From assembly GCA_948567375.1 (NCBI GenBank), contig OX419758.1:20403001-20467000 (forward strand): DNA of 64,000 nt, written 5' to 3'. Below are positions 21,641-32,369 of the stretch, one piece after another (position 1 is the first letter of the stretch; each line of letters begins with the position of its first letter). The notes under the pieces were generated by a model that ran no database searches, had not been told where the DNA came from, and saw nothing but the letters and a program-made list of their open reading frames with translations. Both the position numbers and the translations under genes were made by a program. The stretch comes from Lunularia cruciata. Its lineage: Eukaryota > Streptophyta > Marchantiopsida > Lunulariales > Lunulariaceae.

Positions 21641-24600
21641 CGATTTGGTGATTTAGTGTGCAACTAAAGAAACACTGCTCACCTAGAGCACCATTAAAGA
21701 AGAATTTCTAAGAGCTATGGGTGTACAGTGAGACAGTTTGTAAAATTTTTCTCAATGTTGTGTTTATGCAGTTTGGACTCTACCATTGATTCTCATGTTC
21801 AAAGGAGATACGAGAAGAATAAGTTAAGTTTTTACTTTCCATTTTGGGGTTATTGACTTTATTTTTATTTTGGACTAAAGTAAGAGTATTGTCCTTGCTA
21901 CATATGATAAAAGGTGAAGAAATTTTGTTATATTTATACATATATTCTTATAATATACATATAGAATTTAAGATCAATTTTATTTTCAAAATATAGTAAA
22001 TATTACTATAATAGGTGTGAGCTAGAAATATGTGTTTTCTCTTTGGCAAAGAGAAAGTTATTGGGAGGTTTATATATGTAAAGAGATTATATTTTAGTAG
22101 ATGCTCAAGGCTATATTTATGTTAATGTTATTTGATGTTGCTATCTGATGACATAATCTTAAGGTAAATATCAAAGAAGAAATTCATTATCTAGTTTGGA
22201 AATACCTGACTTGGAATTCATTTAAGACTACCAAAAATGTACTATACATACTAGATCTAGACTTATATTTAGAAAGAGTAACTTTAGAAATTAGGACCAA
22301 TTTTACTCCAATACTATAATGGTAGATACAAACCAATAGGACAGATTTTCAATCTAAATTTTAGTTTTATACACATTTCAATATTTAAAGGAGAGAGGAA
22401 ATATTATTTTACCTCTTTGGATCTTAAATAAGCTCTCTTGTGACAACATATATTGTTCTTAGATTTATGAAGATGAATTTATTGTGTGATGGATATCCTT
22501 TAGTGGATGAAATACATAGAGTATGAGATATATTTAAAAGTACATCTATGAGAGAGATTTACGGTAATATTCTTGGGGAGTATGTAGAAGATAATCCTCA
22601 CAATTCTTTCTTTGGAAATCACCTATTAGTCCTTTTGCCTATAATCTTTATCATAAAGCTCTTTGGAAAATTCAAGTGGTCAAGTGTCTTATGGTTTTCT
22701 TTTAGATAAAATTGACTTTTGTAGACCAACAATTTATCTTTAAAATATTTGCAATAAATTTTTGTCATAGGTTTTACCTACACAAAGTGAGTGTTAGCTT
22801 TTTGCTTAATACTTCATGATATATCTTTCCATTCTTATATATTAAAATATTTTATCTAGGAAACATAAACCTGGAGATATTTACTCCAAAATTTTTATCT
22901 ACTTCAAAAAATATTTATATTGAAGACTTTTGGGGTTTTTGATTCTAGTGAAGTTCTTTTGATTATAAGATAAGTTGAAATTGGAGATGTTCTTCTTTTA
23001 ATAAAGAGAAAATTTAGAAGTGCAACTTTCAATTATCAAGTTTTCAAATTGCAATGTAATAATCATAGTATGTTTATCATGGATGAGGACTACAATTTTA
23101 TTTTAAAATTGCAGTCCTCGTCCATGATAGATGGATGAGGATTAAAATAGATGTATTTCTTGTTCCATACAGAAAAATTCAAAGTGCAAGTGTGGAACAA
23201 AAATTATGTTATTTTAATTTAGATATCATTCTAAAATAAAGATAAGATATAGATCTATTTCAAGATATTGTTAATTCTAAAGTATAGATTTTTAGTAAAC
23301 TATTGAAATTAAGGAGGTATTAAACCACTAGAAAGAGGTAAATAAATTTACTTGCTTGATTTCTTTTACACATTTTCACTCTATATTATTTTTTAAGTCA
23401 TTATATTTGAGAACATAGCACATCTCTATCAGATAAAATCTTGCACACGACTTACAAATATAAATTATGCAAGGCATATCTTTTTGCTCAAGTATACTTC
23501 TAGGAAATATTTGTATATGCATATTGTGCTAGAAGTAGTAGCAATTTGATATTGAGAACATTCAATGATAAAAACTAAAAAATTCTTTCCAAATCTCTCA
23601 TTCTCTCCTCAAGTCCTTCATTCATTCTCTTTTGCCACAACTCCTCTAAAATGGTATGTAAGGAAAGACTTTATCAATGTCAACATAGAAAGTACTCCCT
23701 TTACCCTTACACAGTTAGATGTCCTCTAAGATCAACATCATTATAGTGAAACTCTCAAGTAGAAAATCTTGCTCTTTAATTAGCAAGTATAAGTATTGTA
23801 GTACTCACAAAGCTTTGTTCCACTCATTCCCTCCACATTCAAAGCTCACAAAAGAATAGATCCCTCTATCACCATCTAAGCCTCTCCTTAAATACTCACC
23901 AAAATTACCACCATAAGTGCCATGGTAATTACATCAGATTTAATTAAATTACCTTAGGCAAGGAATTTGTTATCAAAGTGCATTCCAATGGGATTTTAGC
24001 CCCACATACTTCCTTTTGGAAGCTTCTAAATAAATTCTCTATAAATCTAAATCCTTCTCTTTATCAAGAGTTTATATCAAGGTTAAATCAAATATACCTA
24101 ACTTGACATACCTCCTCTATCAAATATTTGTTAACTTGGTAAGGCAATAAGAGTTTTGCAACTCAATTTCACCATGCAAATTCAAGGTGGATGTACCACT
24201 TCAAAGTAATTTAATAGAAAATTGTCCTAATAGATCCCACTCTAATATAATCTAGTTCAAATTCTACTAACGAGTCTTATTTAGTTTCCAATAATTAAGT
24301 ATTAAATATTTCTCCTTATTTAGGTAGAAAACTTGGTTAGAGATATCTCAATTATATCTCAATAAACTTAGTTAGAGATATCTAACTTAGCTAGTACTAA
24401 ACTTAGCAAATTTTATGAAATGAAACTATCAAAATACTACTATTAGCAACAAATATGCATCCAAGATTGTTATACAACAAGATTATATAACAATAATTCC
24501 TTTGTAGATTTTGGAATGCTAGATATAGAAAACATGTTGTTGCTTAGATGGAAAAATTGTGAGTGTTACTTAGTGTTGTGTATATTTCAGTCCATGTAAG

Positions 24601-26370
24601 ATATTAGATTATTTTCAGTACTCATATATATAAAAATCTATATATATTCAAAAGATATAATTCAGAAAATAGTAAATGTAACAAGCTGAATTTTGCAATT
24701 GTATACACTAGGTGGATTCCAAACTGCAGAAGAGAACAAAGTAGAGCACCTAAACTACAGTTTTATAAATATTATATCTTAGAATAATGACAATTGGAAA
24801 ATATATCTATCAAGCTATGGTAGATTTTATTTATTAAATTAATCAAAATGATGGTTACAATTTCTTAATTTGATATTTATAATATTGGACTAATTTCTCA
24901 CTAGGGAAGCATACAAAAAAGATGTAATTATGAGCTTCTCAGAAATAAAATTGTACAAATAAAAGATTGAATTTGAAAATGAAGCAAAGGTTGAATTCAT
25001 GAAATATGAGTTTTATTACATCATATGAGAGGACACAAACAGCTAAAGGAATTTATTCTTTAGAATGTTTTTTTTGCAATGAGTAAAATGATGTATCATT
25101 TGACATAATCATTCAATACCTCATTTATCATATGATATAAAATGAAGGTTAAGCCATATAATGCATAATTTGGTATATAGGTTATCAAAATAATTCATCA
25201 GAGGTGAATTTGTTGATGATTAGGTGCATAAGATGGAGATAAACAACAAGGAAAAGATTTTCAAGAGCAAGTGTGTTGTTAATGAAGTAAGAATTTAAAA
25301 TTTTTCTGTTCCATTTAAACAATATATTTGCAAATTCTGAAATTTATATGATGTTAGCAATGAGAAAGATCAAAGTGAAAAAGAATAAGGAACATATTGC
25401 TATATAATTTAAAAGAGAGGAGAATCATATTTCATAAAAAATGAGCTATATGATAAGTTTGTGCATAAGATTGGAGATGAACAATGAGAAAATAAATTTT
25501 TACAATAAGTTTTGAAGTATATGGAGTAAGAATGTGGAGAATACAAGCTCTATAAAATATCTTAGTATCAAGTGTGCAATACAGAGGGAGATAAAATAGA
25601 GGTTAAGTAAATAGAGAAACAATAAAAAATAAATCTTTTAAAAGAAAGATGATTTGAAGGCATAAGTGACATCACTTCTTTTATTCTTAAAATCTTCTAA
25701 ACCAACCAAGCATTAGGCATTGTTAAAGCATCCAAGTACCTTTTATAATCAATGGTTCAAACCAAGTAAAAATTACTCCAAAATATAAACTAATCAAGTT
25801 TTTAATCATTCAGTTTGTGAGTTTTGGATGTCAATTCTAGATTTATAACACTTAATTGTATTGCACAATTCAATTCTTCTCTTTTTTCTTCTTTTATTCT
25901 ATGTTTGTAAAACAAGAAATCAAGTATATTATTCTCTATTAGCTATAATAGACTTTTGGACAAAAAAATTGGAATGAATTCTCAACAAGGTATGTTAAAT
26001 TGAGATTATTGTTGAAAATTTGATTCAAAAATATTACAATATTCCCTCTATTAAATTAACCTCCACTAATTTATAACCTTTGCAAAGTTATAGCAAAATG
26101 GTGGAACTAGCACCTTTCTATAGCCAATAAGTTATATTTCTCTTAAGTTAAAAGTTGTGGTGTTGGCACCAAAATATAACAAAGAGAAGGAAAAAGTGGT
26201 TGTGCACCTATTCCTCCAACCAGGAATTGAGAGTGGTTTGTTGCAAATTCTCATAGCATACACTATATTGAATGTTGTTGAGTTTTCTTTTAATCTTGTA
26301 GTCAATTGGGTTAGTTGTATTTAGCATCAAAATGACCATACAAAGACTTTGCAGCTTTCAAACATGCAAA
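21640..26370. other. AT-rich intergenic DNA, nothing recognised
   Basis: About 4.7 kb of very AT-rich sequence with stops in all frames and no transposon domain found. The only structured item noticed is the fold-back at 23076-23128. Confidence 0.6.
23076..23128. repeat. Fold-back with 25-bp arms
   Basis: The left arm 23076-23100 and right arm 23104-23128 are reverse complements except for two mismatches, with a 3-base loop. The arms are more GC-rich (GAGGAC core) than the surrounding DNA. Could be a MITE remnant, a template-switch product or a small-RNA hairpin; no terminal duplication was seen. Confidence 0.6.
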
Positions 26371-26375
26371 AATGA

Positions 26376-27560
26376 CTATAAAATTGGTTCCTCTTCCTCA
26401 ATGTTGTTCATGTCTTGCATATTGTTTGCTTCATGATGTAAGACAAGTCCAATAATATCCATATCTTCTAGTTCCTCTATCTCACTTTCCTTGAGTGGAT
26501 TGAGAAGGTTTGCTACCAGCATTGGGTTCCTTGGGGGAAGATTTCCAAGGACCTTGGCAAGATCCTCCTCCACTTGTTGGTCTTCAAGATTTTTTTGCAT
26601 CTTCCCTTCAATAGGCTCAAAAAGGCTAGTATGATTGGAAGAAATTTTCAGTTGTTTTTGGGAAGATCTTTTCCCAAGCTACCAAACACCGACACATGGC
26701 AGAGAGTTGGTCAACCTTGTAGAGATTGAACTTGTTGCACTCATTGCAATCAAGAGCATTTTGCAAATGAAAGCATTGATAATGACTCTTGAATGTAGCA
26801 ATTATGCTTGTGTCCATTTGTTGTATTTTTGAGGTTGTATTTAGAGCCAACAGGTAGACCCCAATATTTGGAGTTGAGCAATCATTTGTTATATACAAGG
26901 GTGCATTATCAATCAGGAGGATAATGTGGCAATTTGCATCATACATCTCCACATCAAGCTTTTGATTCATTCTTAGAAGAGTACTCTTATCATCTAGGCT
27001 TTTTAGTTGGATTGGTAATAAAATACTAGCTTGCTTGCATGACGGTTGAAATAGCTGGGTTTGTTTGCATGGCCTATGAAAAGAGATGCCAAATTGTTGC
27101 TTCTATCAACATTTGTGGAAAGAGCAAGAGTAGCATCATCCTTTTTAGATCCAAAAATTTGTATCTTAGTAATGGTCCTATTTGGCACCATGCTATAGAT
27201 GAGCACATTTTCATCCATCTTGTAGATATTGGAAGGATGATAATCTGCAAGACAAGCATGTAGCTTTGGCAATGTTGATTCAACCTTTATTAAAAGATCC
27301 TACTTTGCAATGCATTTTGATGTTTTTTAGCGTGTGGCAAGATAGGAATTTTTTAAAATAGTCATTTGAAAACTCAATGCGTCCTTCCAAGATAGCAAGC
27401 ATTTCAGCAAAATGCCAACCACACTCTTTTATGAGTTCCAACATAAGGAGAACATTCTGAGCCTGCCATTGAAGAACTTATAGAGACAATGCTTCTTTAA
27501 GGTTTGAGAAGTGCACGGTGCCGGACTTTGCTTTTCTCTCTTTGGGAACACACTAGGTGC
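26376..27560 (-). pseudogene. pogo/Tigger-like transposase relic T1 (CENP-B HTH + DDE_1)
   Basis: The minus strand encodes a CENP-B-type helix-turn-helix remnant (about 27480-27300: LIKECGWHFAEMLAILEGR, FLSCHTLKNIKMHCKVGSF). The DDE_1 core follows. IYKMDENVL...VPNRT (first Asp) and FGSKKDDATLALS lie at 27272-27003. KLDVEMYDANCHIILLIDNAP (second Asp), NTTSKIQQMDTSIIATFKSH (third Asp) and VAWEKIF lie at 26970-26626. The acidic tail 26600-26376 has VLGNLPPRNPMLVANL. All three acidic catalytic positions survive. At least two frameshifts separate the pieces, and no terminal inverted repeats were found. Confidence 0.75.
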
Positions 27561-29100
27561 CTAGCTTTAGATTTTACAAATCACAGGTCATATATAGATC
27601 AAACACCAATAGTTTGAGCCTAATAGTTTGCCCAATCATTGGAACCTTCTAATCTTATTTCTAGATTTCCTTCTACCAAGAAGTAACGGGTAACCTAACC
27701 TATCATCACAACTCACACTCCTGGTCTATTGGTCATTACTTCTTGCATTACCAAAGAGAAATACACAAAACACCTAGAAGGAAAGAACCTAAGTGCAATG
27801 CACACACACCAATCCAAGCCAATTGGGCATACAAACAAGCATGCAATCACGAAGAGGATCCAAACATAGGAATTTAGCAACAACTCTCTATGGTTTTGGT
27901 GGAACTGAGCTTCAGAGTCTCCTTGCTATATCCTTAAGCTGATTCCAATCTATATTCCAAGTTGCATCTATTTTATATTCATTGTGTAGAGCTTTAATCC
28001 CTTTTGATGGAGAAATCTCTATGAGACATAAATGGATTTTTTTTATTATAAAGCTCAAATTTATATATTTTGGGCCAGAATAGAAATCCTATAAGATGAG
28101 ATTTCTAATGATATAAAACAAGTCCTAATCTTACCACTACAAATTTTGTGACAAGATCTCTAACTAGTCCAGATGTTTGTAGCTTCAACCCTAATTGAAA
28201 GTTGTTCCTAATTCTTGCCAACTCTTCTCTAGACTTCTGGCCCAAACAAATTATCCTCACTAAAACTCCATCAACCTAGAATCTTCAATCATGGTTGCAA
28301 TTGTAAGGATTGGCATTCAAATTTTTGCTACAGGTAGAAATACTCCTTTAAGCTTACAATAAATTATTAGTAAAGCTTTTTGCCTCAATTATCAATATCT
28401 ATAAACCTTGAGTAACCCAAATTGTCCATAGTAGTTGGATATGATCCTCTCTAAATATCTAAGAAGTTTAAAGAATTAATTCAACTCCAATCCCTAGATC
28501 TTTAGATGGACCAATTACAAAGTTGGACTATCTTATGAGCTCAACAAACCCAAGTATACTTAATCCAAGACTAAATTCTCTATTTGAGGAATTTACATGA
28601 AATGAAATCTTTTCACAAAGGTGCAAGACCTAACCACTAACAATACTGGAAAAATTTCATGAGCTGATTTGAATTAAAACTTGGGGAAATGACAAAAATT
28701 CCCAAGCTAATCCCAATCTTCTTCCCCATCACCTAACTCTCCAAAGCTCTAACTTCAATTGATAAGATCTAATTTGAGATCAACTCAAACATAAAATTTC
28801 TTGCAAATAGTATTACAAACACTTAGTTAGCTCTCTAAGCATACTAATAGATCATGAAAAGATATGATAAAATGCCCAAAATTGTCCAATTTTCTAACCA
28901 TGTTATGAATTTCAACACTCCTTGCTTCAATTGAGCATAAACCTCTTAGAATTTGATCAAATCGCTTGATTTTTGCTTTTAGATCATAAATTTTCACCTC
29001 TTCTCTTCAACAATGGTCTTTCCTTCCCAAATTCCCTTCTTGAACTCCATCAATCATTAAAAATTTCCAGACTTCCCTTGTTGGGACCCTTTATAATTTT
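27560..29100. other. Unrecognised intergenic DNA
   Basis: AT-rich, stops in all frames, no domain recognised. May include the non-coding end of the T1 transposon. Confidence 0.5.
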
Positions 29101-29171
29101 ATCATTTAGTCTCTTCTTTTTTACAAATGGACACCATAACTCCTTGAAGCCTTGAATGAGCCACTCTCCTT

Positions 29172-29290
29172 CTATAGTAGTGTGTAAATTTTGAAGTCCC
29201 AGACCTGCTCATAATAAGCATAGGAAGAACAATTGGATCCAAGCTTTCCATCACTGACTCCATGAATACAACCCCAAATTGCGTTACCAT
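29172..29290 (-). pseudogene. Isolated fragment resembling the chromovirus leader ORF
   Basis: The minus strand encodes QFGVVFMESVMESLDPIVLP, which parallels the HFGAEFMDRVMNSPNRVILP block of the CV-D leader ORF. No PBS, LTR or gag was recognised around it, so it is either a fragment of a third, unrecognised element or a chance resemblance. Confidence 0.4.
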
Positions 29291-29299
29291 CTAACCCCA

Positions 29300-30830
29300 A
29301 AGTTGATAATGGTGTGGAATATGAAGCTTGATGAAAAGAGGATTTGGGAGTCATAGATCAAGAGCACAAGACATCTCATACTAAAGTGCTTCTTCTAACA
29401 CTCTAGCACCCATGCTCTACCACAACTCTCACTCTCTATGTCATGCTCTTGCTTGAGACTCCTAAAACTAAAACACACACCCATCTACCAACTCTCCATC
29501 AACTATACACATAAGAGCCCTCAAAGAGGACAAGAGCATAATCCATGTCATTAGTCTTATACCTGCACATAGATTGTTCACATAGCAATAACTAAACTGG
29601 GGGATCCATCCTACAATCTACTCCAATAATATGGATATAAACTGTACTAAACTCCTTTTATGCAAATCACAACACAACAACAATTTGAGTTCTCTTTGCT
29701 TGAAGTTGCATATCATTCATAACTTCAAAATCATGATGCTTCTTTAAGATCTTAGTGATGCTAGCTTAGGATGGATCAGTTTCAAGATGGAACTCAGCCT
29801 TTACCCACTCCACAAGAGCAGTCTATGATGTTGATTGGTTTGTGTTCTTGTGATGACATGTTTTAAGTAACTTCTCATTAGTGAAGCACAGTATGGGCAT
29901 TTCACATGTTTTTGTAAGCTTGAAAAATGACTCAAGACATGAACAAAAAGTATACAATATTTTGCATTGTTGCACACATTTGCAACATTTACGCAAGTCC
30001 ACGAAAATTGATGATATCACTATTCTACAAAGTTATAATCTCCCATAATTTATACTCTAAGGAGCAAATTGATAACATAATTTTGTATAGGGGAGAGTAT
30101 ATATTTACATACAACTGAATATAAAAATACTAAAAAATGATTGAAAGTTAGAAAGTATACCAAAATTTATCTCTCTATAAAAAAAACTATTTATAAGTAA
30201 ATAAAAACATAATATGTATAAAAGAACCGGTCACATAAGAATCAAGAATTCAATCTATTTATTCCACTAGACTAAATTATAAAACATGAAATGTTATAAT
30301 TAATAGTGATTATGTCCTCAAAACCTCTTGTTATTCTAAAAGATTCTTTTTTATTTTGGATGACTTTCATCCAAGTTGCAAACAAAAAAAGTTTAAAAGA
30401 AATTGAACCTTGTTAAAACTCATTAATCCATGTAAAATATCAATTGGAATCATAGAAAATTATTGATTACAACCAACCAAAAACCAATTCTATATTCATT
30501 GTACAACATAAAATATGGTTCTTGTTATATAATCTTCTCACTAATTCTGTACTCCTTGGAAGTCTTGGAGTTTCAAAACAACAATTTGAAGAATTTTCAT
30601 CCTCTTATTGAGTTGGCTATTGGATAGTTAGGTTATGATTTGCAGCTTCTCCTACAATAAGTAAATAAATTATACTTGAAATTTATTAGTTGAAGTTTTG
30701 CATTGTTTTCTTTCAATGAAAATAACATTAAAGGTCAAAATTATCTATATATATATATAATAGCTATTTTCTAAATAAATTGTGGGAAATTTCTATAAAG
30801 TTATGAATGACAAGCGACCTCAAACCTTGC
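29300..30830. other. Unrecognised AT-rich DNA between T1 and T2
   Basis: No coding domain or repeat recognised. It contains a short (TA)n run near 30750-30762. Confidence 0.5.
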
Positions 30831-31880
30831 ATTTCCCAAAGCTTAAAGAAACATTGTTTCCATGGGTTCTGCATTGGCAGGCTCAGAATTTTGTCCGTAC
30901 ATCAGGAGTCATAAAAGAGTGTGGTTAATGTTTTGCCAAAATGCTTGCCATTTAGGAAGGAAGCATTCAGTTTTCAAATGACTAAATTCAAAAATTCCTA
31001 TTTTACTACAAGCTAAAAAGCATCAAAATGCTCTACGAAGCAAGATTTGCTAAAAAAGGCACCATTGAATCCGCATTGCCTGATGCTACACACTAGTCTT
31101 GCCAATTATCATCCTTCCAATATCTACAAGATGGATGAAACCGGGCTCTTCTACAGCTCTTCTATAGCATAGCGCCAGACCGGCCCATTGCTAAGTAGTA
31201 GATTGTTGGGTGTAAAAAGGATAAGATGAAAATTACTCTTGCTCTTACCATGCTGAGTGAAGCTACAAGTTTGCACCCTTTTTCATAAACCATGTGAACA
31301 AACACCCATAGCTCCAACGGTTATACAAGCGAGCTGGGATTTTACTACCAATTCAAAAAAAAGTTTAGATGACAAGAGTACTCTTCTAGGAACGGCTCAA
31401 AAGCTTGATGTGGAGATGTGTGCTACAAAGTGCCATTTTATTCTCCTGATTGATAATGTGCCGCTGCACATAACCAATGACTGCTCAACTCCAAACATTG
31501 AGGTTTGCACTTTGGCTCCAATACAACCAAAAATGTCCAACCGATGGATGCAAGCATAATTATTGCATTCAAGTGTTACTATCCGTGCGCTTCCATTGCA
31601 AAAAACTCTTGACTGCAACAAGTTCAATCTCTACAAGGTAGACCAACTTACTGCCATGCTCTGGTGCCTGATAGCTTTGCACTAGATCTCTTGGGATAAA
31701 TTGAAATCTACTTCCGATATATTGTGCTTTTTGAGCTTGTTGAAAGGGAGACGCAAACCAATCTTGAAGAGAAACTAGTGGAGGAGAATCTTGTGAGGAT
31801 CCTTGGAAATCTTTGGCTAAGGAACCCAATGTCGATAGCCAATCTTTTCAATGCACTCAAGAGAGAGTAGGATACAACAT
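30830..31880 (+). pseudogene. pogo/Tigger-like transposase relic T2
   Basis: Second copy of the T1 transposase, on the opposite strand. DNA similarity starts near 30833 and follows T1 collinearly. The HTH remnant is at 30890-31080, then the KMDETGLFYSS region (first Asp) near 31130, KLDVEMCATKCHFILLIDNV (second Asp) at 31408-31470 and RILGNLWLRNPM near 31797. The region aligned with the third Asp (about 31530-31560) is frameshifted. It keeps more CG dinucleotides than T1. Numerous stops. Confidence 0.72.
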
Positions 31881-32010
31881 GAAGGGGATACGCAAACCAA
31901 TCTTGAAGAGAACCTAGTGGAGGAGAATTTTGTGAGGATCCTTGGAAATCTTTGACTAAGGAACCCAATGTCAATAGTCAATTTTTTCAATGCACGCAAG
32001 AGAGAATAGG
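31742..32010 (+). repeat. 139-bp tandem duplication at the T2 3' end
   Basis: Unit 1 (31742-31880) and unit 2 (31881-about 32010) both start GAAxGGGAxACGCAAACC and end in CAATGCAC[TG]CAAGAGAGA. T1 has a single copy of the homologous segment (about 26630-26480, minus), so the duplication occurred in T2. Confidence 0.8.
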
Positions 32011-32054
32011 AATTGTCTTAGTATAATCTTCGGTGAGAAGCGTGCGCCGGCCTC

Positions 32055-32357
32055 TTGGGTCTCGATTTCCCAAGATCGGAAGATAAAGAAGCTGAGAAGA
32101 CCTTTATATGTGTAGAGTCCATTAAGTTCCGTCGACTTATGACTCGCTATGAACGGGAATCATCGTCTACATTCACCTCAAGTTGTCCCGTCCTAGAGCG
32201 ATACAAGACAAGCTACGCAGTGTATCGGTTCCATCCCCTTTCCGCAGTTTATACAGATGAAAGCCACGGCTCTAATGCCCAGTGCTCCGACATATCGTGG
32301 CTGCATCGGCACGTCGTGCAAATAGTGCTGATGCGCAAGATTAAAGTAGTCCGATAA
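32055..32357 (+). CDS. Small unidentified ORF in a CpG-rich island
   Basis: 101-codon open frame from ATG 32055 (MGLDFPRSEDKEAEKTF...). I do not recognise the product and see no signal peptide, membrane segment or catalytic motif. Its DNA differs from the rest of the window: more than 20 CG dinucleotides in about 330 bases, against severe CG depletion elsewhere. The openness may simply reflect the higher GC content. It might be an exon or first-exon region of a host gene, a young insert, or non-coding. Confidence 0.25.
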   Translation: MGLDFPRSEDKEAEKTFICVESIKFRRLMTRYERESSSTFTSSCPVLERYKTSYAVYRFHPLSAVYTDESHGSNAQCSDISWLHRHVVQIVLMRKIKVVR

Positions 32358-32369
32358 TTTAATCATTTA

